A stretch of 9,413 nt of DNA from Chlorobiales bacterium (lineage in GTDB: Bacteria; Bacteroidota; Chlorobiia; Chlorobiales; Chlorobiaceae): the NCBI GenBank assembly GCA_022360275.1, contig JAKSDC010000112.1, positions 1-9,413 on the forward strand. The letters are read 5' to 3'. The notes under the pieces are model-generated. The model did not search any database, was not told where the DNA came from, and worked only from the letters and a program-made list of their open reading frames with translations. Below are positions 1 to 6,434 of the stretch, piece after piece. Made by a program: the position numbers and the translations under genes. How positions within the stretch are numbered: position 1 is the stretch's first letter; each line of letters begins with the position of its first letter.

Positions 1-1
1 G

Positions 2-247
2 GGCCTTCACAGCGACTATAAACGTTGGCTGGAAAAACTGGCTCCGCACGAGCCAAGTCTCTATCGTCATAACCTGACCGGCGAAGATAACGGAGATGCC
101 CACCACAAACGGCAGATCATGGGACGCGAGGTTGTTGTTGCCATAACCGAAGGACAACTGCACTTCGGCCCGTGGGAACAGATTTTCTATGGAGAATTCG
201 ACGGAAGAAGAAGGAAACGGCTGCTGATCAAAATCATCGGGGAGTGA
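2..247 (+). CDS. YjbQ/UPF0047 family protein, C-terminal part (5' end outside window)
   Basis: Open frame from the window edge to a TGA at 245-247, giving the last 81 residues; the family is usually about 130-140 residues, so roughly the C-terminal 60 percent is here. The visible part carries the family signature: YRHN, then GDAHHKRQIMGRE near residues 32-44, then the ending with FGPWEQIFYGEFDGR and a basic stretch before IKIIGE. These histidine- and glutamate-rich segments line the putative active-site cleft in known UPF0047 structures. Proteins of this family are annotated as secondary thiamine-phosphate synthase (YjbQ) because the E. coli member has weak activity of that kind; the physiological role is not settled. 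The gene converges on glnN and ends at the shared terminator at 311-339. Family assignment is firm, function is not. Confidence 0.9.
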   Translation, partial: GLHSDYKRWLEKLAPHEPSLYRHNLTGEDNGDAHHKRQIMGREVVVAITEGQLHFGPWEQIFYGEFDGRRRKRLLIKIIGE

Positions 248-252
248 CAGTG

Positions 253-268
253 TCCCGACAAGTCGGGA
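253..268. other. GC-rich hairpin just after the yjbQ stop codon
   Basis: TCCCGAC (253-259) and GTCGGGA (262-268) are perfect reverse complements, giving a 6-bp usable stem with a 4-nt loop only five bases after the stop codon of the YjbQ-family gene. No T-run follows on either side, so it is not a complete intrinsic terminator. It could protect the mRNA 3' end or assist the terminator at 311-339. A weaker 5-bp hairpin (GATGG/CCATC, 279-293) lies between them. Confidence 0.4.
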
Positions 269-310
269 TTGATAACCGGATGGTCAAGCCATCGAGCCAC
301 CAAGCAAAAG

Positions 311-339
311 CGGGGGGCTGCTCAGCCCCCCGTTTTTTT
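311..339. terminator. Shared intrinsic terminator between converging yjbQ-family gene and glnN
   Basis: A perfect 9-bp stem, CGGGGGGCT (311-319) with AGCCCCCCG (324-332) and loop GCTC, is followed by seven Ts (333-339) on the plus strand, a textbook intrinsic terminator for the upstream plus-strand gene. Read on the minus strand the same stem is preceded by the A-run and followed by CTTTTG, so it should also end glnN transcripts, probably less efficiently. The glnN stop codon (TAA, complement of 338-340) lies partly inside the T-tract, so the glnN coding sequence runs right up to the hairpin. Confidence 0.9.
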
Positions 340-2482
340 AGTGCTCGAAAAGCATTTCCGAGTAGGTCGGCAGTTCCCACTTGTCCCTGTCAACCATGAA
401 CTCAAGTTTGTCTGCGACTTCCCGAACTTTTTCCATTGCCGGAATAGCCACATCCGCACAGTAATCCGCCATGTCAAACCCTTCTTCAAGTTTTTCCATC
501 TTTTCGATGACCGCATCGAGCTCGGCCGTCAGGTCAATGACCTCGCCAAGATTTTCTGCAAGCTCCTTGAGATGGTCTCCCTGGCTTTTCAAGGTTTTAC
601 CTGCCACACCAATTCTGTCAGCAGCTTCCACCAATCCATTGAAAGAATTGGCAATCTCACCCTGATATTCCGAAACGTTCGGGATAACGAAAGTTTTCAG
701 CATGAGCTGCAGGGTACGGGTCTCGATATCGATACCCTTAACATATCTTTCAAGGCGGGTATTGAGCCTTGCATCAAGCTCCTCCTGCGAAAGAACGGAA
801 TACCGGACGAACATCTCGCGGGTATCAGCGTCCTTAAGCACCCTCATCGCCTGAGGAGTGTTCTTCAGGTTTGGCAGACCTCTGTCGGCAGCAGCCTGCT
901 GCAACGCATCGCTATAATTGTCGCCTTTGTAACGAACCGGCTTGGTAGCTGCGATTTCTGCACGAAGCACTTCCTGAATAGCAGTATCTTTATCGACTCC
1001 TGAATCGATCTTGTTCTGAATCTCGTCTGCAAGTTCATCCATCGCTTCGGCCATCAGTGTGTTGAGCACCATGTTCGGAATCGAAATAGGCTGGGATGAA
1101 CCCACGGCGCGAAACTCAAATTTGTTTCCGGTAAACGCGAACGGCGAAGTCCGGTTACGGTCCGTATAGTCCTTGTTCAGGACCGGCAAATGTGCCAAAC
1201 CGAGATCAAGCACCTGCTTCTCGGTTGCAAAATCAACCTTGCCGCTTTCAATAGCATCGAGCACCTTCTCGAGCAGTTCACCGAGGAAAACAGTGACGAC
1301 AGCCGGAGGCGCCTCGTTTGCACCAAGACGGTGGTCATTGCCGATGCTGGCAATAGAAGCTCTCAGAACACCTGAACGCTTGAAAACTCCCTTCAGCACG
1401 GCAACAAGAAAGACAAGAAACTGTATGTTTGATTCAGGAGTATCACCCGGTTCGAGAAGATTCACGCCCCCTGCTGTTCCGATGGACCAGTTGTTGTGTT
1501 TTCCGGAACCGTTGATACCGGCAAACGGCTTTTCATGCATGAGAAGCGCAAAACCTTTTCTTTCGGCAACCCTGCGCATAACTTCCATGACCAGCAGGTT
1601 ATGATCTGCAGCAATGTTTGCACGCTCGAAAATAGGAGCGATCTCAAACTGGTGCGGCGCAACTTCATTATGCCGTGTTTTCGCCGGAATACCGAGCAGG
1701 TAAAGCTCTTCCTCAACTTCCTGCATGAACTCAAGAACTCTGTTTGGAATGGCCCCGAAGTAATGATCCTCAAGCTGCTGACCTTTTGGAGGCATCGCGC
1801 CGAGAAGTGTTCGACCGCTCATTACGAGGTCGGGACGCATGGAGTAAAACTTGCGGTCGATCAGGAAATACTCCTGCTCTGCGCCAGCGTAGGTATTGAC
1901 ACGGCTGACCCCTTCCACACCAAGAATACCAAGCAGCTTGACTGCCGAGTTGCTGACCGCGTCCATTGAACGAAGCAGTGGTGTTTTTTCGTCAAGCGCC
2001 TCACCGTGGTAGGAAATAAAAACAGTCGGGATACAAAGTGTAAGACCTTTGCCGCCTTTCATGAGAAACGCGGGACTTGAAGGATCCCATGCCGTATAGC
2101 CCCTTGCCTCGAAGGTGGTTCTCATGCCCCCGGAAGGAAAACTCGATGCATCAGGCTCACCCTGGATCAACTGCCCGCCTGAAAAACGCTCGATAGGCAT
2201 TCCGTCCTTGTCAAAGGTAAGAAATGCATCATGTTTCTCAGCTGTAGCACCAGTCATTGGCTGGAACCAGTGGGTATAATGGGTAGCCCCATGTTCCATG
2301 GCCCACTCCTTCATACCATGGGCAACCACACCTGCAATCTCTTCGGAAAGCTTGTTACCGGTTTGTATGGTTTTCTGCAATGCATGATAGACTTCTTTCG
2401 GAAGTTTTTTCCGCATTATCTTCTGATCGAAAGTCAAAGCACCGAAATACGATGATACCGCCTTTTTGTTATTGTTTTCCAA
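338..2482 (-). CDS. glnN: Type III glutamine synthetase (GSIII)
   Basis: A 714-residue protein, the usual size for GSIII (about 700-730) and far longer than GSI/GSII. It makes glutamine from glutamate, ammonia and ATP in the cytoplasm, the entry point for ammonium (and for fixed nitrogen in a diazotroph). Visible family marks are HWFQPMTG (71-78), SFPSGGMRTTFEARGYT (114-130), AEQEYFLID (201-209) with metal-binding acidic residues, NEVAPHQFEIAP (272-283), the nucleotide/glutamate-site stretch HEKPFAGINGSGKHNNWS (316-333), and FTGNKFEFRAVGSS (450-463). The C-terminal third is helical and charged, as in GSIII. The start is TTG at 2480-2482, chosen because a very strong ribosome binding site precedes it (complement of 2488-2499: AAAGGAGGGAGG) and no better start lies nearby. 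It follows an Lrp-type regulator gene by 30 nt on the same strand, so the pair is probably one transcript. The symbol glnN is the common name for GSIII; many annotations use glnA. Confidence 0.97.
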   Translation of the reverse strand: MENNNKKAVSSYFGALTFDQKIMRKKLPKEVYHALQKTIQTGNKLSEEIAGVVAHGMKEWAMEHGATHYTHWFQPMTGATAEKHDAFLTFDKDGMPIERFSGGQLIQGEPDASSFPSGGMRTTFEARGYTAWDPSSPAFLMKGGKGLTLCIPTVFISYHGEALDEKTPLLRSMDAVSNSAVKLLGILGVEGVSRVNTYAGAEQEYFLIDRKFYSMRPDLVMSGRTLLGAMPPKGQQLEDHYFGAIPNRVLEFMQEVEEELYLLGIPAKTRHNEVAPHQFEIAPIFERANIAADHNLLVMEVMRRVAERKGFALLMHEKPFAGINGSGKHNNWSIGTAGGVNLLEPGDTPESNIQFLVFLVAVLKGVFKRSGVLRASIASIGNDHRLGANEAPPAVVTVFLGELLEKVLDAIESGKVDFATEKQVLDLGLAHLPVLNKDYTDRNRTSPFAFTGNKFEFRAVGSSQPISIPNMVLNTLMAEAMDELADEIQNKIDSGVDKDTAIQEVLRAEIAATKPVRYKGDNYSDALQQAAADRGLPNLKNTPQAMRVLKDADTREMFVRYSVLSQEELDARLNTRLERYVKGIDIETRTLQLMLKTFVIPNVSEYQGEIANSFNGLVEAADRIGVAGKTLKSQGDHLKELAENLGEVIDLTAELDAVIEKMEKLEEGFDMADYCADVAIPAMEKVREVADKLEFMVDRDKWELPTYSEMLFEH

Positions 2483-2487
2483 CAGAT

Positions 2488-2499
2488 CCTCCCTCCTTT
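2488..2499 (-). promoter_or_regulatory. Strong Shine-Dalgarno site deciding the TTG start of glnN
   Basis: The complement reads AAAGGAGGGAGG, holding two overlapping GGAGG cores 9 and 5 nt from the TTG codon at 2480-2482. It is by far the best ribosome binding site in the window; most other genes here have weak or no recognisable ones. It lies in the 30-nt gap after the regulator gene and may let glnN be translated at much higher level than the regulator from the same mRNA. Confidence 0.8.
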
Positions 2500-2512
2500 A
2501 TGGTTTTTGTAT

Positions 2513-3037
2513 TCATTTTCGTGATTTCTTTTCATCAAAAACGGCAAGCACCTGCCTGTCCTGCAGGTTCCTGCGGACAATATCCGAACTGATTTTTGTA
2601 TTTCTCTTTATCTGCGACAAGACAAAGCTTGTATTTGTTCCAAGAACCCCGGGCCAGCTTTGCACTCTGGAAAGAAGCTGTTCGAGAGATCCGGTATTGT
2701 GTGTCATGACCCTCAAAATGTGGGATCCCTCTCCGGTAACGGCATAGCACTCCATAATCTCCTCTTCACGGAGTACATGCTCCATAAATGACTTATAGTG
2801 TTTGGACGAATCAACCCTCACCCATACGAATGCCTGGATATCAAACCCTAAACGTCTTTCATCCACGTGGGTCGTGAATTTCTTGATAATACCCTTCTTC
2901 TGAAGCTTATCGAGACGTTCGCTGACCGAAGGGATAGATAAACCAACAACCTCAGCCAGTTCGCTCAGCCTAACACGGCCGTTTTCTCCAAGCGTCTCAA
3001 TAATTTTCAGATCGATAAGATCGATGTGACTCGACAT
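2513..3037 (-). CDS. Lrp/AsnC family transcriptional regulator
   Basis: A 174-residue protein. Residues 5-60 form the N-terminal winged helix-turn-helix, beginning DLIDLKIIETLGENGR, with recognition helix around SIPSVSERLDKLQKKGII (34-51). Residues 65-143 form the RAM ligand-binding/oligomerisation domain, with YAVTGEGSHILRV (98-110) at the usual effector-site position. About 30 extra residues follow the RAM core (typical members are 145-165), rich in R, K and D. Lrp-family proteins bind DNA as dimers to octamers and respond to amino acids. The start ATG (3035-3037) places the HTH at the normal distance from the N-terminus; its ribosome site is weak. Position directly upstream of glnN suggests that it controls nitrogen assimilation, perhaps sensing glutamine or another amino acid; ligand and targets are inference. 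It probably also regulates itself through the repeats at 3083-3116. Confidence 0.93.
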   Translation of the reverse strand: MSSHIDLIDLKIIETLGENGRVRLSELAEVVGLSIPSVSERLDKLQKKGIIKKFTTHVDERRLGFDIQAFVWVRVDSSKHYKSFMEHVLREEEIMECYAVTGEGSHILRVMTHNTGSLEQLLSRVQSWPGVLGTNTSFVLSQIKRNTKISSDIVRRNLQDRQVLAVFDEKKSRK

Positions 3038-3319
3038 AAACCTACAATTTTGTATTTGTTCACCACAACATTACAAAAATAATAAGATTATCACAAATTT
3101 TATCTAAAATTATCACCGACAAACAATTTAAATCCTAAAAAAATAAGGCGATCGTATAGTTTACGTCTTTACAGCATCGCACTTTGCGCCCTGCTTTTTT
3201 TCGGGATCTTCAGAAAAAGTGTAATTATCTCACTATCTTCGCCAAATAACCGTACACTATTATTTAATATACGCAGTAAAACTTCAAGGACACCGCTGAA
3301 CCTGAAGAGGATTCCCGTC
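3038..3319. other. AT-rich divergent intergenic region upstream of the regulator and small ORF
   Basis: A 282-nt stretch with no convincing gene (607 nt if the small ORF at 3320 is not real). Its left third is very AT-rich and holds the operator-like repeats. A related, imperfect copy, TAATTATCTCAC (3222-3233), lies further right. On the plus strand a weak promoter candidate is TCGCCA (3239-3244) with TTTAAT (3263-3268), spacing 18, about 50 nt before the small ORF. No T-run hairpin or riboswitch-like fold was convincing by eye. Confidence 0.4.
3083..3116. promoter_or_regulatory. Candidate operator for the Lrp-type regulator
   Basis: TAAGATTATCAC (3083-3094) and TAAAATTATCAC (3105-3116) match at 11 of 12 positions and are spaced 22 bp start to start, i.e. 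two helical turns. Between and over them lies a perfect inverted repeat, AATTTTA-TC-TAAAATT (3096-3111). AT-rich, phased, partly palindromic sites just upstream of the own gene are typical of Lrp/AsnC regulators. The distance to the regulator start codon is 46-79 nt, where a promoter would lie; on the minus strand TTGTTT (complement of 3121-3126) stands 16 nt before a GATAAA. Binding is inferred, the repeats are seen directly. Confidence 0.5.
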
Positions 3320-3523
3320 ATGATTGAGCTTAAACCCGACAAAAAAAACGATAATTACATGAAGCCGGGCCTGTCGGCCAAAAAAGGCCGACATGAAACC
3401 ATACGCCCTCCTGCAATCGACGATTTACGGTTTTTCGTAAAAGGATCTCTCACCCTCTTTGCGAAGTTTGTCCAAGACCTCGACTGGTTTCTTGCAAAAG
3501 TCAACTCCCGCAACAAAACCTGA
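3320..3523 (+). CDS. Possible small protein of unknown function (67 residues)
   Basis: Not recognised. The ATG is preceded by AGAGGA about 8 nt upstream, a reasonable ribosome binding site and better than that of crtQ, which is the main reason to believe it. The N-terminal half is polar and lysine-rich (residues 1-30); the C-terminal half (34-60) looks like one or two amphipathic helices with aromatic residues (LRFFV, LFAKF, LDWFLAKV). There is no signal peptide and no clear membrane span. Codons 18-25 coincide with a perfect DNA inverted repeat at 3372-3393. It lies 121 nt before crtQ on the same strand and could be its first operon member, a leader peptide, or a chance ORF in a regulatory region. 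Confidence 0.5.
   Translation: MIELKPDKKNDNYMKPGLSAKKGRHETIRPPAIDDLRFFVKGSLTLFAKFVQDLDWFLAKVNSRNKT
3372..3393 (+). repeat. Perfect 8-bp inverted repeat with A6 loop inside the small ORF
   Basis: TGTCGGCC (3372-3379) and GGCCGACA (3386-3393) are exact reverse complements separated by six As. As RNA this makes a stable GC-rich stem with an A6 loop. It is followed by TGAAACC, not a T-run, so it is not an intrinsic terminator. It encodes LSAKKGRH in the small ORF frame. Confidence 0.7.
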
Positions 3524-3644
3524 GCCGTCACGGGGGCTGTGCGCATCAAATTCTGTTCGATGAAAACAAATTATCATTATATTCTGCTCATAATTTCTCC
3601 TGCTCCTTGTACATCGAGCGGAAAACCCACAACAACATCTTACG

Positions 3645-5006
3645 GTGAAAATAGCAATCTTCGGAGCCGGCGTGGCCGGTTTGAGTGCGGCCTTGGAACT
3701 GGCAGACCGCGGATACGACGTTGAAATCTATGAGAAGAGAAAAATTCTTGGCGGCAAGGTTTCCGTTTGGAAAGACGGGGACGGGGACTCGGTTGAATCC
3801 GGACTGCATATTGTTTTCGGAGGCTACGAACAGTTACAGACCTATCTTGACAGGGTAGGTGCCGGAGGCAACTATCTCTGGAAAGAACATTCGCTCATCT
3901 ACGCCGAGCCCGAGGGGAAACAGTCATTTTTCAAAAAAGCAAACCTGCCAAGCCCATGGGCAGAGGTCGTCGGAGGTCTGCAGGCTGATTTCCTTACCAT
4001 GTGGGATAAAATCTCTCTCATCAAAGGCCTGTACCCCGCTCTTGCAGGAAACGAGGAGTACTTCCGCAGTCAGGACCATATGAGCTACTCGGAATGGCAC
4101 CGTTTGCACGGCGTATCCGAGCACTCCCTTCAGAAACTCTGGAGAGCGATTGCACTCGCAATGAACTTTATCGAACCGAATGTCATCAGCGCCCGGCCGA
4201 TGCTTACGATTTTCAAATATTTCGGTACCGACTACGCGGCAACAAAATTCGCGTTTTTCCGCGAAAACCCGGGCAATTCCATGATCGAACCTATGCGGCG
4301 GTACATCCAGAGCAAAGGAGGCAGAATCTTTATTGATGCCAGACTTTCCCGTTTTGACCTCAAGGAGGATGGCACCATCAAGCAGGCGATCCTCAGTGAC
4401 GGACATGCCATTGAAGCCGATGCGTACATCTCGGCCCTTCCAGTGCACAGCGTCAAAAAAATAGTACCGAAAGAGTGGTTGCGTCACGACTATTTCGCAA
4501 ACCTTTTCCAGTTTACCGGCAGCCCTGTTGCCAACTGTCAGTTGTGGTTCGATAAAAAAATAACCGATACCGACAATCTGATGTTTTCCCGGGGAACCGT
4601 TTTCGCTACGTTTGCCGACGTCTCGATCACCTGCCCGGACGATTTCCAGGTCGGCATGGGCACGGCAACAGGAGGAAGCGTCTTGAGCCTGGTGCTCGCT
4701 CCGGCACACCACCTTATGGATATGCCGAACGATGTCATTACAGATCTTGTCATGAAAGATATCCACGACAGGTTTCCCAAATCCAGAAAAGCCAGATTGT
4801 TGAAGTCGACAATCGTAAAAATACCACAGTCGGTATACAAGGCTGTCCCCGAAGTAGACAGGTTCAGACCGGATCAGATCAGCCCTGTCGATAATTTCTA
4901 CCTCGCGGGTGACTACACCTATCAGAGATACCTTGCATCGATGGAAGGCGCTGCACTTAGCGGCCGTCATGCCGCAGAAAAACTTCACGCCAGAAACAGC
5001 AAGTAG
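3645..5006 (+). CDS. crtQ: Zeta-carotene desaturase (CrtQ type)
   Basis: A 453-residue FAD-dependent carotenoid desaturase. In the poly-cis pathway of green sulfur bacteria, cyanobacteria and plants, CrtP turns phytoene into zeta-carotene, CrtQ adds the next two double bases of desaturation (zeta-carotene via neurosporene to a cis-lycopene), and CrtH isomerises the product. The N-terminus is the Rossmann dinucleotide fold with GAGVAG at 7-12 and the ribose-binding acid at E30, then RKILGGK (32-38) and SGLHIVFGGY (52-61). Mid-protein NFIEPNVISARPMLTIF (174-190) and the C-terminal FAD/substrate segment, FYLAGDYTYQRYLASMEGA (418-436), match plant ZDS closely, which favours CrtQ over CrtP. The start is GTG at 3645, only seven residues before the GxGxxG motif as expected; the ribosome site is weak. 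Product is membrane- or chlorosome-associated lycopene precursor. Two transferase genes follow tightly. Confidence 0.93.
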   Translation: MKIAIFGAGVAGLSAALELADRGYDVEIYEKRKILGGKVSVWKDGDGDSVESGLHIVFGGYEQLQTYLDRVGAGGNYLWKEHSLIYAEPEGKQSFFKKANLPSPWAEVVGGLQADFLTMWDKISLIKGLYPALAGNEEYFRSQDHMSYSEWHRLHGVSEHSLQKLWRAIALAMNFIEPNVISARPMLTIFKYFGTDYAATKFAFFRENPGNSMIEPMRRYIQSKGGRIFIDARLSRFDLKEDGTIKQAILSDGHAIEADAYISALPVHSVKKIVPKEWLRHDYFANLFQFTGSPVANCQLWFDKKITDTDNLMFSRGTVFATFADVSITCPDDFQVGMGTATGGSVLSLVLAPAHHLMDMPNDVITDLVMKDIHDRFPKSRKARLLKSTIVKIPQSVYKAVPEVDRFRPDQISPVDNFYLAGDYTYQRYLASMEGAALSGRHAAEKLHARNSK

Positions 5007-5028
5007 CACTTGTCACTCGTCACGACAC

Positions 5029-5628
5029 ATGGACACTCCCCTGCTCATTATTTTCACGCGAAACCCGATAAGGGGGAACGTCAAAACTCGTCTGGCCGAA
5101 TCCACCGATAAGGACTTTGCACTGAACGTCTACAATACCCTCCGGGAAATCACCCGGAAAGCAGCTTTCGCATGCGGTGCCGACCTTGCCGTTTATTACG
5201 ATGATCATATTCCCGAGAACGATATTTTTTTAGGCACGAAAACACAAGCTTTTCTCCAAAGCGGCAGTGATCTCGGCATTCGTATGTTCAACGCCTTCAA
5301 ACAGGGCTTCTCGGATAACTATCAGCGCATCGCTCTTATCGGAACCGACTGTCCGGAACTTACAGGCAGACTACTCACAGAAGCATTTGATCTGCTGCAG
5401 AAAAACAGTGCTGTACTTGGCCCGGCGAAAGACGGGGGTTACTATGTCGTAGGTTTGAATAAACCCTGTCCCGGTCTTTTTATCGACAAGCAATGGAGCA
5501 CCGGCCGCGTTTTCAGGGAGGCAGTAGAGGAACTTGATCGTAGCAATATCGACTATGGTGTACTGCCTGTTCTTTCCGATATCGATACCGTCGAAGATCT
5601 CGAAAACTTCAAGCCTGATCGATCGTGA
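5029..5628 (+). CDS. TIGR04282-family CofC-like (nucleotidyl/glycosyl)transferase
   Basis: A 199-residue protein with a GT-A/nucleotidyltransferase fold of the family called rSAM/selenodomain-associated transferase 1 or arsenosugar biosynthesis glycosyltransferase. Signatures are FTRNPIRGNVKTRL (9-22, nucleotide-binding loop), LIGTDCPEL (103-111, metal-binding Asp), GPAKDGGYYVVGL (131-143) and LSDIDTVEDL (182-191). Length is typical. The ATG at 5029 is preferred: the open frame extends further upstream, but a start at 4909 would overlap crtQ by about 100 nt and add a 40-residue tail unlike the family. No good ribosome site is seen, and translation may be coupled to crtQ, whose stop is 22 nt before. 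The substrate is unknown; carotenoid, lipid or small-molecule modification is only guessed from position. Confidence 0.85.
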   Translation: MDTPLLIIFTRNPIRGNVKTRLAESTDKDFALNVYNTLREITRKAAFACGADLAVYYDDHIPENDIFLGTKTQAFLQSGSDLGIRMFNAFKQGFSDNYQRIALIGTDCPELTGRLLTEAFDLLQKNSAVLGPAKDGGYYVVGLNKPCPGLFIDKQWSTGRVFREAVEELDRSNIDYGVLPVLSDIDTVEDLENFKPDRS

Positions 5629-6308
5629 ACACAAGCATCATCATTCCAACCTATAACGAGGAAGCAGGCATTGCCGGTACGCTTCGCACAGTCTGCAAAG
5701 CAGCCGGGGAAACACAGAACGTTGAAGTCATCATCAGTGATGCCAGCCAGGATAACACGCTGGGCATTGTCTCGGATTTTCCCGTGAGAATTTGCCGTTC
5801 GCAAAAAGGCCGCGCCGTGCAGATGAACCAGGGAGCACGTATGGCAGCCGGTAAAATACTTTATTTTCTCCACGCTGACAGTATCCCGCCAGAAGGGTTC
5901 ATAAATACAATAGCAAAAGCGGTAGAACGGGGAAAAACTGCCGGTTGTTTCCAGCTCGGCTTTGACGATCCCCATTGGTTAATGCAAACCTACGGCTGGT
6001 TTACACAACTCCCGATGCCGATCTGCAGAGGCGGTGACCAGTCTCTCTTTATCACTCGTGACCTCTTTCAACGGATCGGAGGTTTCAACGAAACGTTGCG
6101 TATCATGGAAGATATCGAGATTATTGAACGCATCAGCAGACACGCTGCTTTTACCATACTCGATGATATAGTTGTCACATCAGCCAGAAAATATGCCGTT
6201 AACGGAAGAATCCGGCTGCAGGTAATTTTCGGAATGATCCATCTGCTCTATGCATTGGGATTTGATCAAGATATCATTGCCGGATATTATACGCGCAACA
6301 TCCATTGA
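5625..6308 (+). CDS. TIGR04283-family GT2 glycosyltransferase
   Basis: A 227-residue family 2 glycosyltransferase of the group called rSAM/selenodomain-associated transferase 2 (MftF-like). Residues 3-10 (TSIIIPTY) and NEE (11-13) start the nucleotide-sugar domain; ISDASQDNT (37-45) is the nucleotide-contact acid motif; FLHADS (81-86) holds the metal-binding HAD in place of DxD; CRGGDQSLFITRDLF (134-148) and the catalytic-base region GGFNE...MEDIE (152-165) complete it. The C-terminal hydrophobic helix (about 198-212) may touch the membrane. The GTG start overlaps the stop of the preceding gene (GTGA, 5625-5628), so the two are translationally coupled. TIGR04282 and TIGR04283 members often occur side by side, which supports joint action; the acceptor is unknown. 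Confidence 0.88.
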   Translation: MNTSIIIPTYNEEAGIAGTLRTVCKAAGETQNVEVIISDASQDNTLGIVSDFPVRICRSQKGRAVQMNQGARMAAGKILYFLHADSIPPEGFINTIAKAVERGKTAGCFQLGFDDPHWLMQTYGWFTQLPMPICRGGDQSLFITRDLFQRIGGFNETLRIMEDIEIIERISRHAAFTILDDIVVTSARKYAVNGRIRLQVIFGMIHLLYALGFDQDIIAGYYTRNIH

Positions 6309-6310
6309 CT

Positions 6311-6332
6311 CAATAGAAGCACACTTCTGTTG
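6311..6332 (+). other. Stem-loop right after the GT2 stop codon
   Basis: CAATAGAAG (6311-6319) pairs with CTTCTGTTG (6324-6332) through nine pairs, one of them a T-G wobble, with loop CACA. It begins three bases after the operon's last stop codon. GAACAATTGG follows, without a T-run, so it is at best an atypical terminator or an mRNA 3'-end stabiliser. Confidence 0.4.
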
Positions 6333-6338
6333 GAACAA

Positions 6339-6366
6339 TTGGTAAAATGATTATTTATTATATTGT
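6339..6366 (+). promoter_or_regulatory. Weak promoter candidate upstream of the repeat protein gene
   Basis: In the AT-rich 126-nt gap before 6435, TTGGTA (6339-6344) and TATTGT (6361-6366) are 16 nt apart and resemble -35/-10 boxes imperfectly (4 of 6 each). A gap of this length after a stem-loop suggests a new transcription unit starts here. No GG-N10-GC sigma-54 site was seen in the gap. Confidence 0.25.
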
Positions 6367-6434
6367 TGGTTAAACTCATCATATCAATCGGGGCATAGTA
6401 CAACCAGACAACGTTGCATACAAACAATCATATC

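Noticed and set aside
269..1003. 244-codon plus-strand open frame
   Set aside because: It overlaps the shared terminator and runs antisense to glnN, with no family resemblance.
4095..4107. TGGCAC...TTTGC, resembling a sigma-54 promoter
   Set aside because: The GG and GC elements are 8 nt apart instead of 10 and it lies inside crtQ. A second look-alike at 4370-4383 has 9 nt spacing and is also coding.
3924..5009. 361-codon open frame on the minus strand
   Set aside because: It lies wholly opposite crtQ, whose motifs are unmistakable; its translation has no recognisable domain and it is best explained as a shadow of crtQ codon use.
4909..5028. Upstream extension of the TIGR04282-family gene
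   Set aside because: It would overlap the highly conserved C-terminus of crtQ and add 40 residues not expected in the family; the ATG at 5029 places the family motif at the proper distance.
6414..6434. TTG start seven codons upstream for the repeat protein
   Set aside because: It has no ribosome binding site, and an ATG in the same frame at 6435 is more economical, though the choice is not certain.
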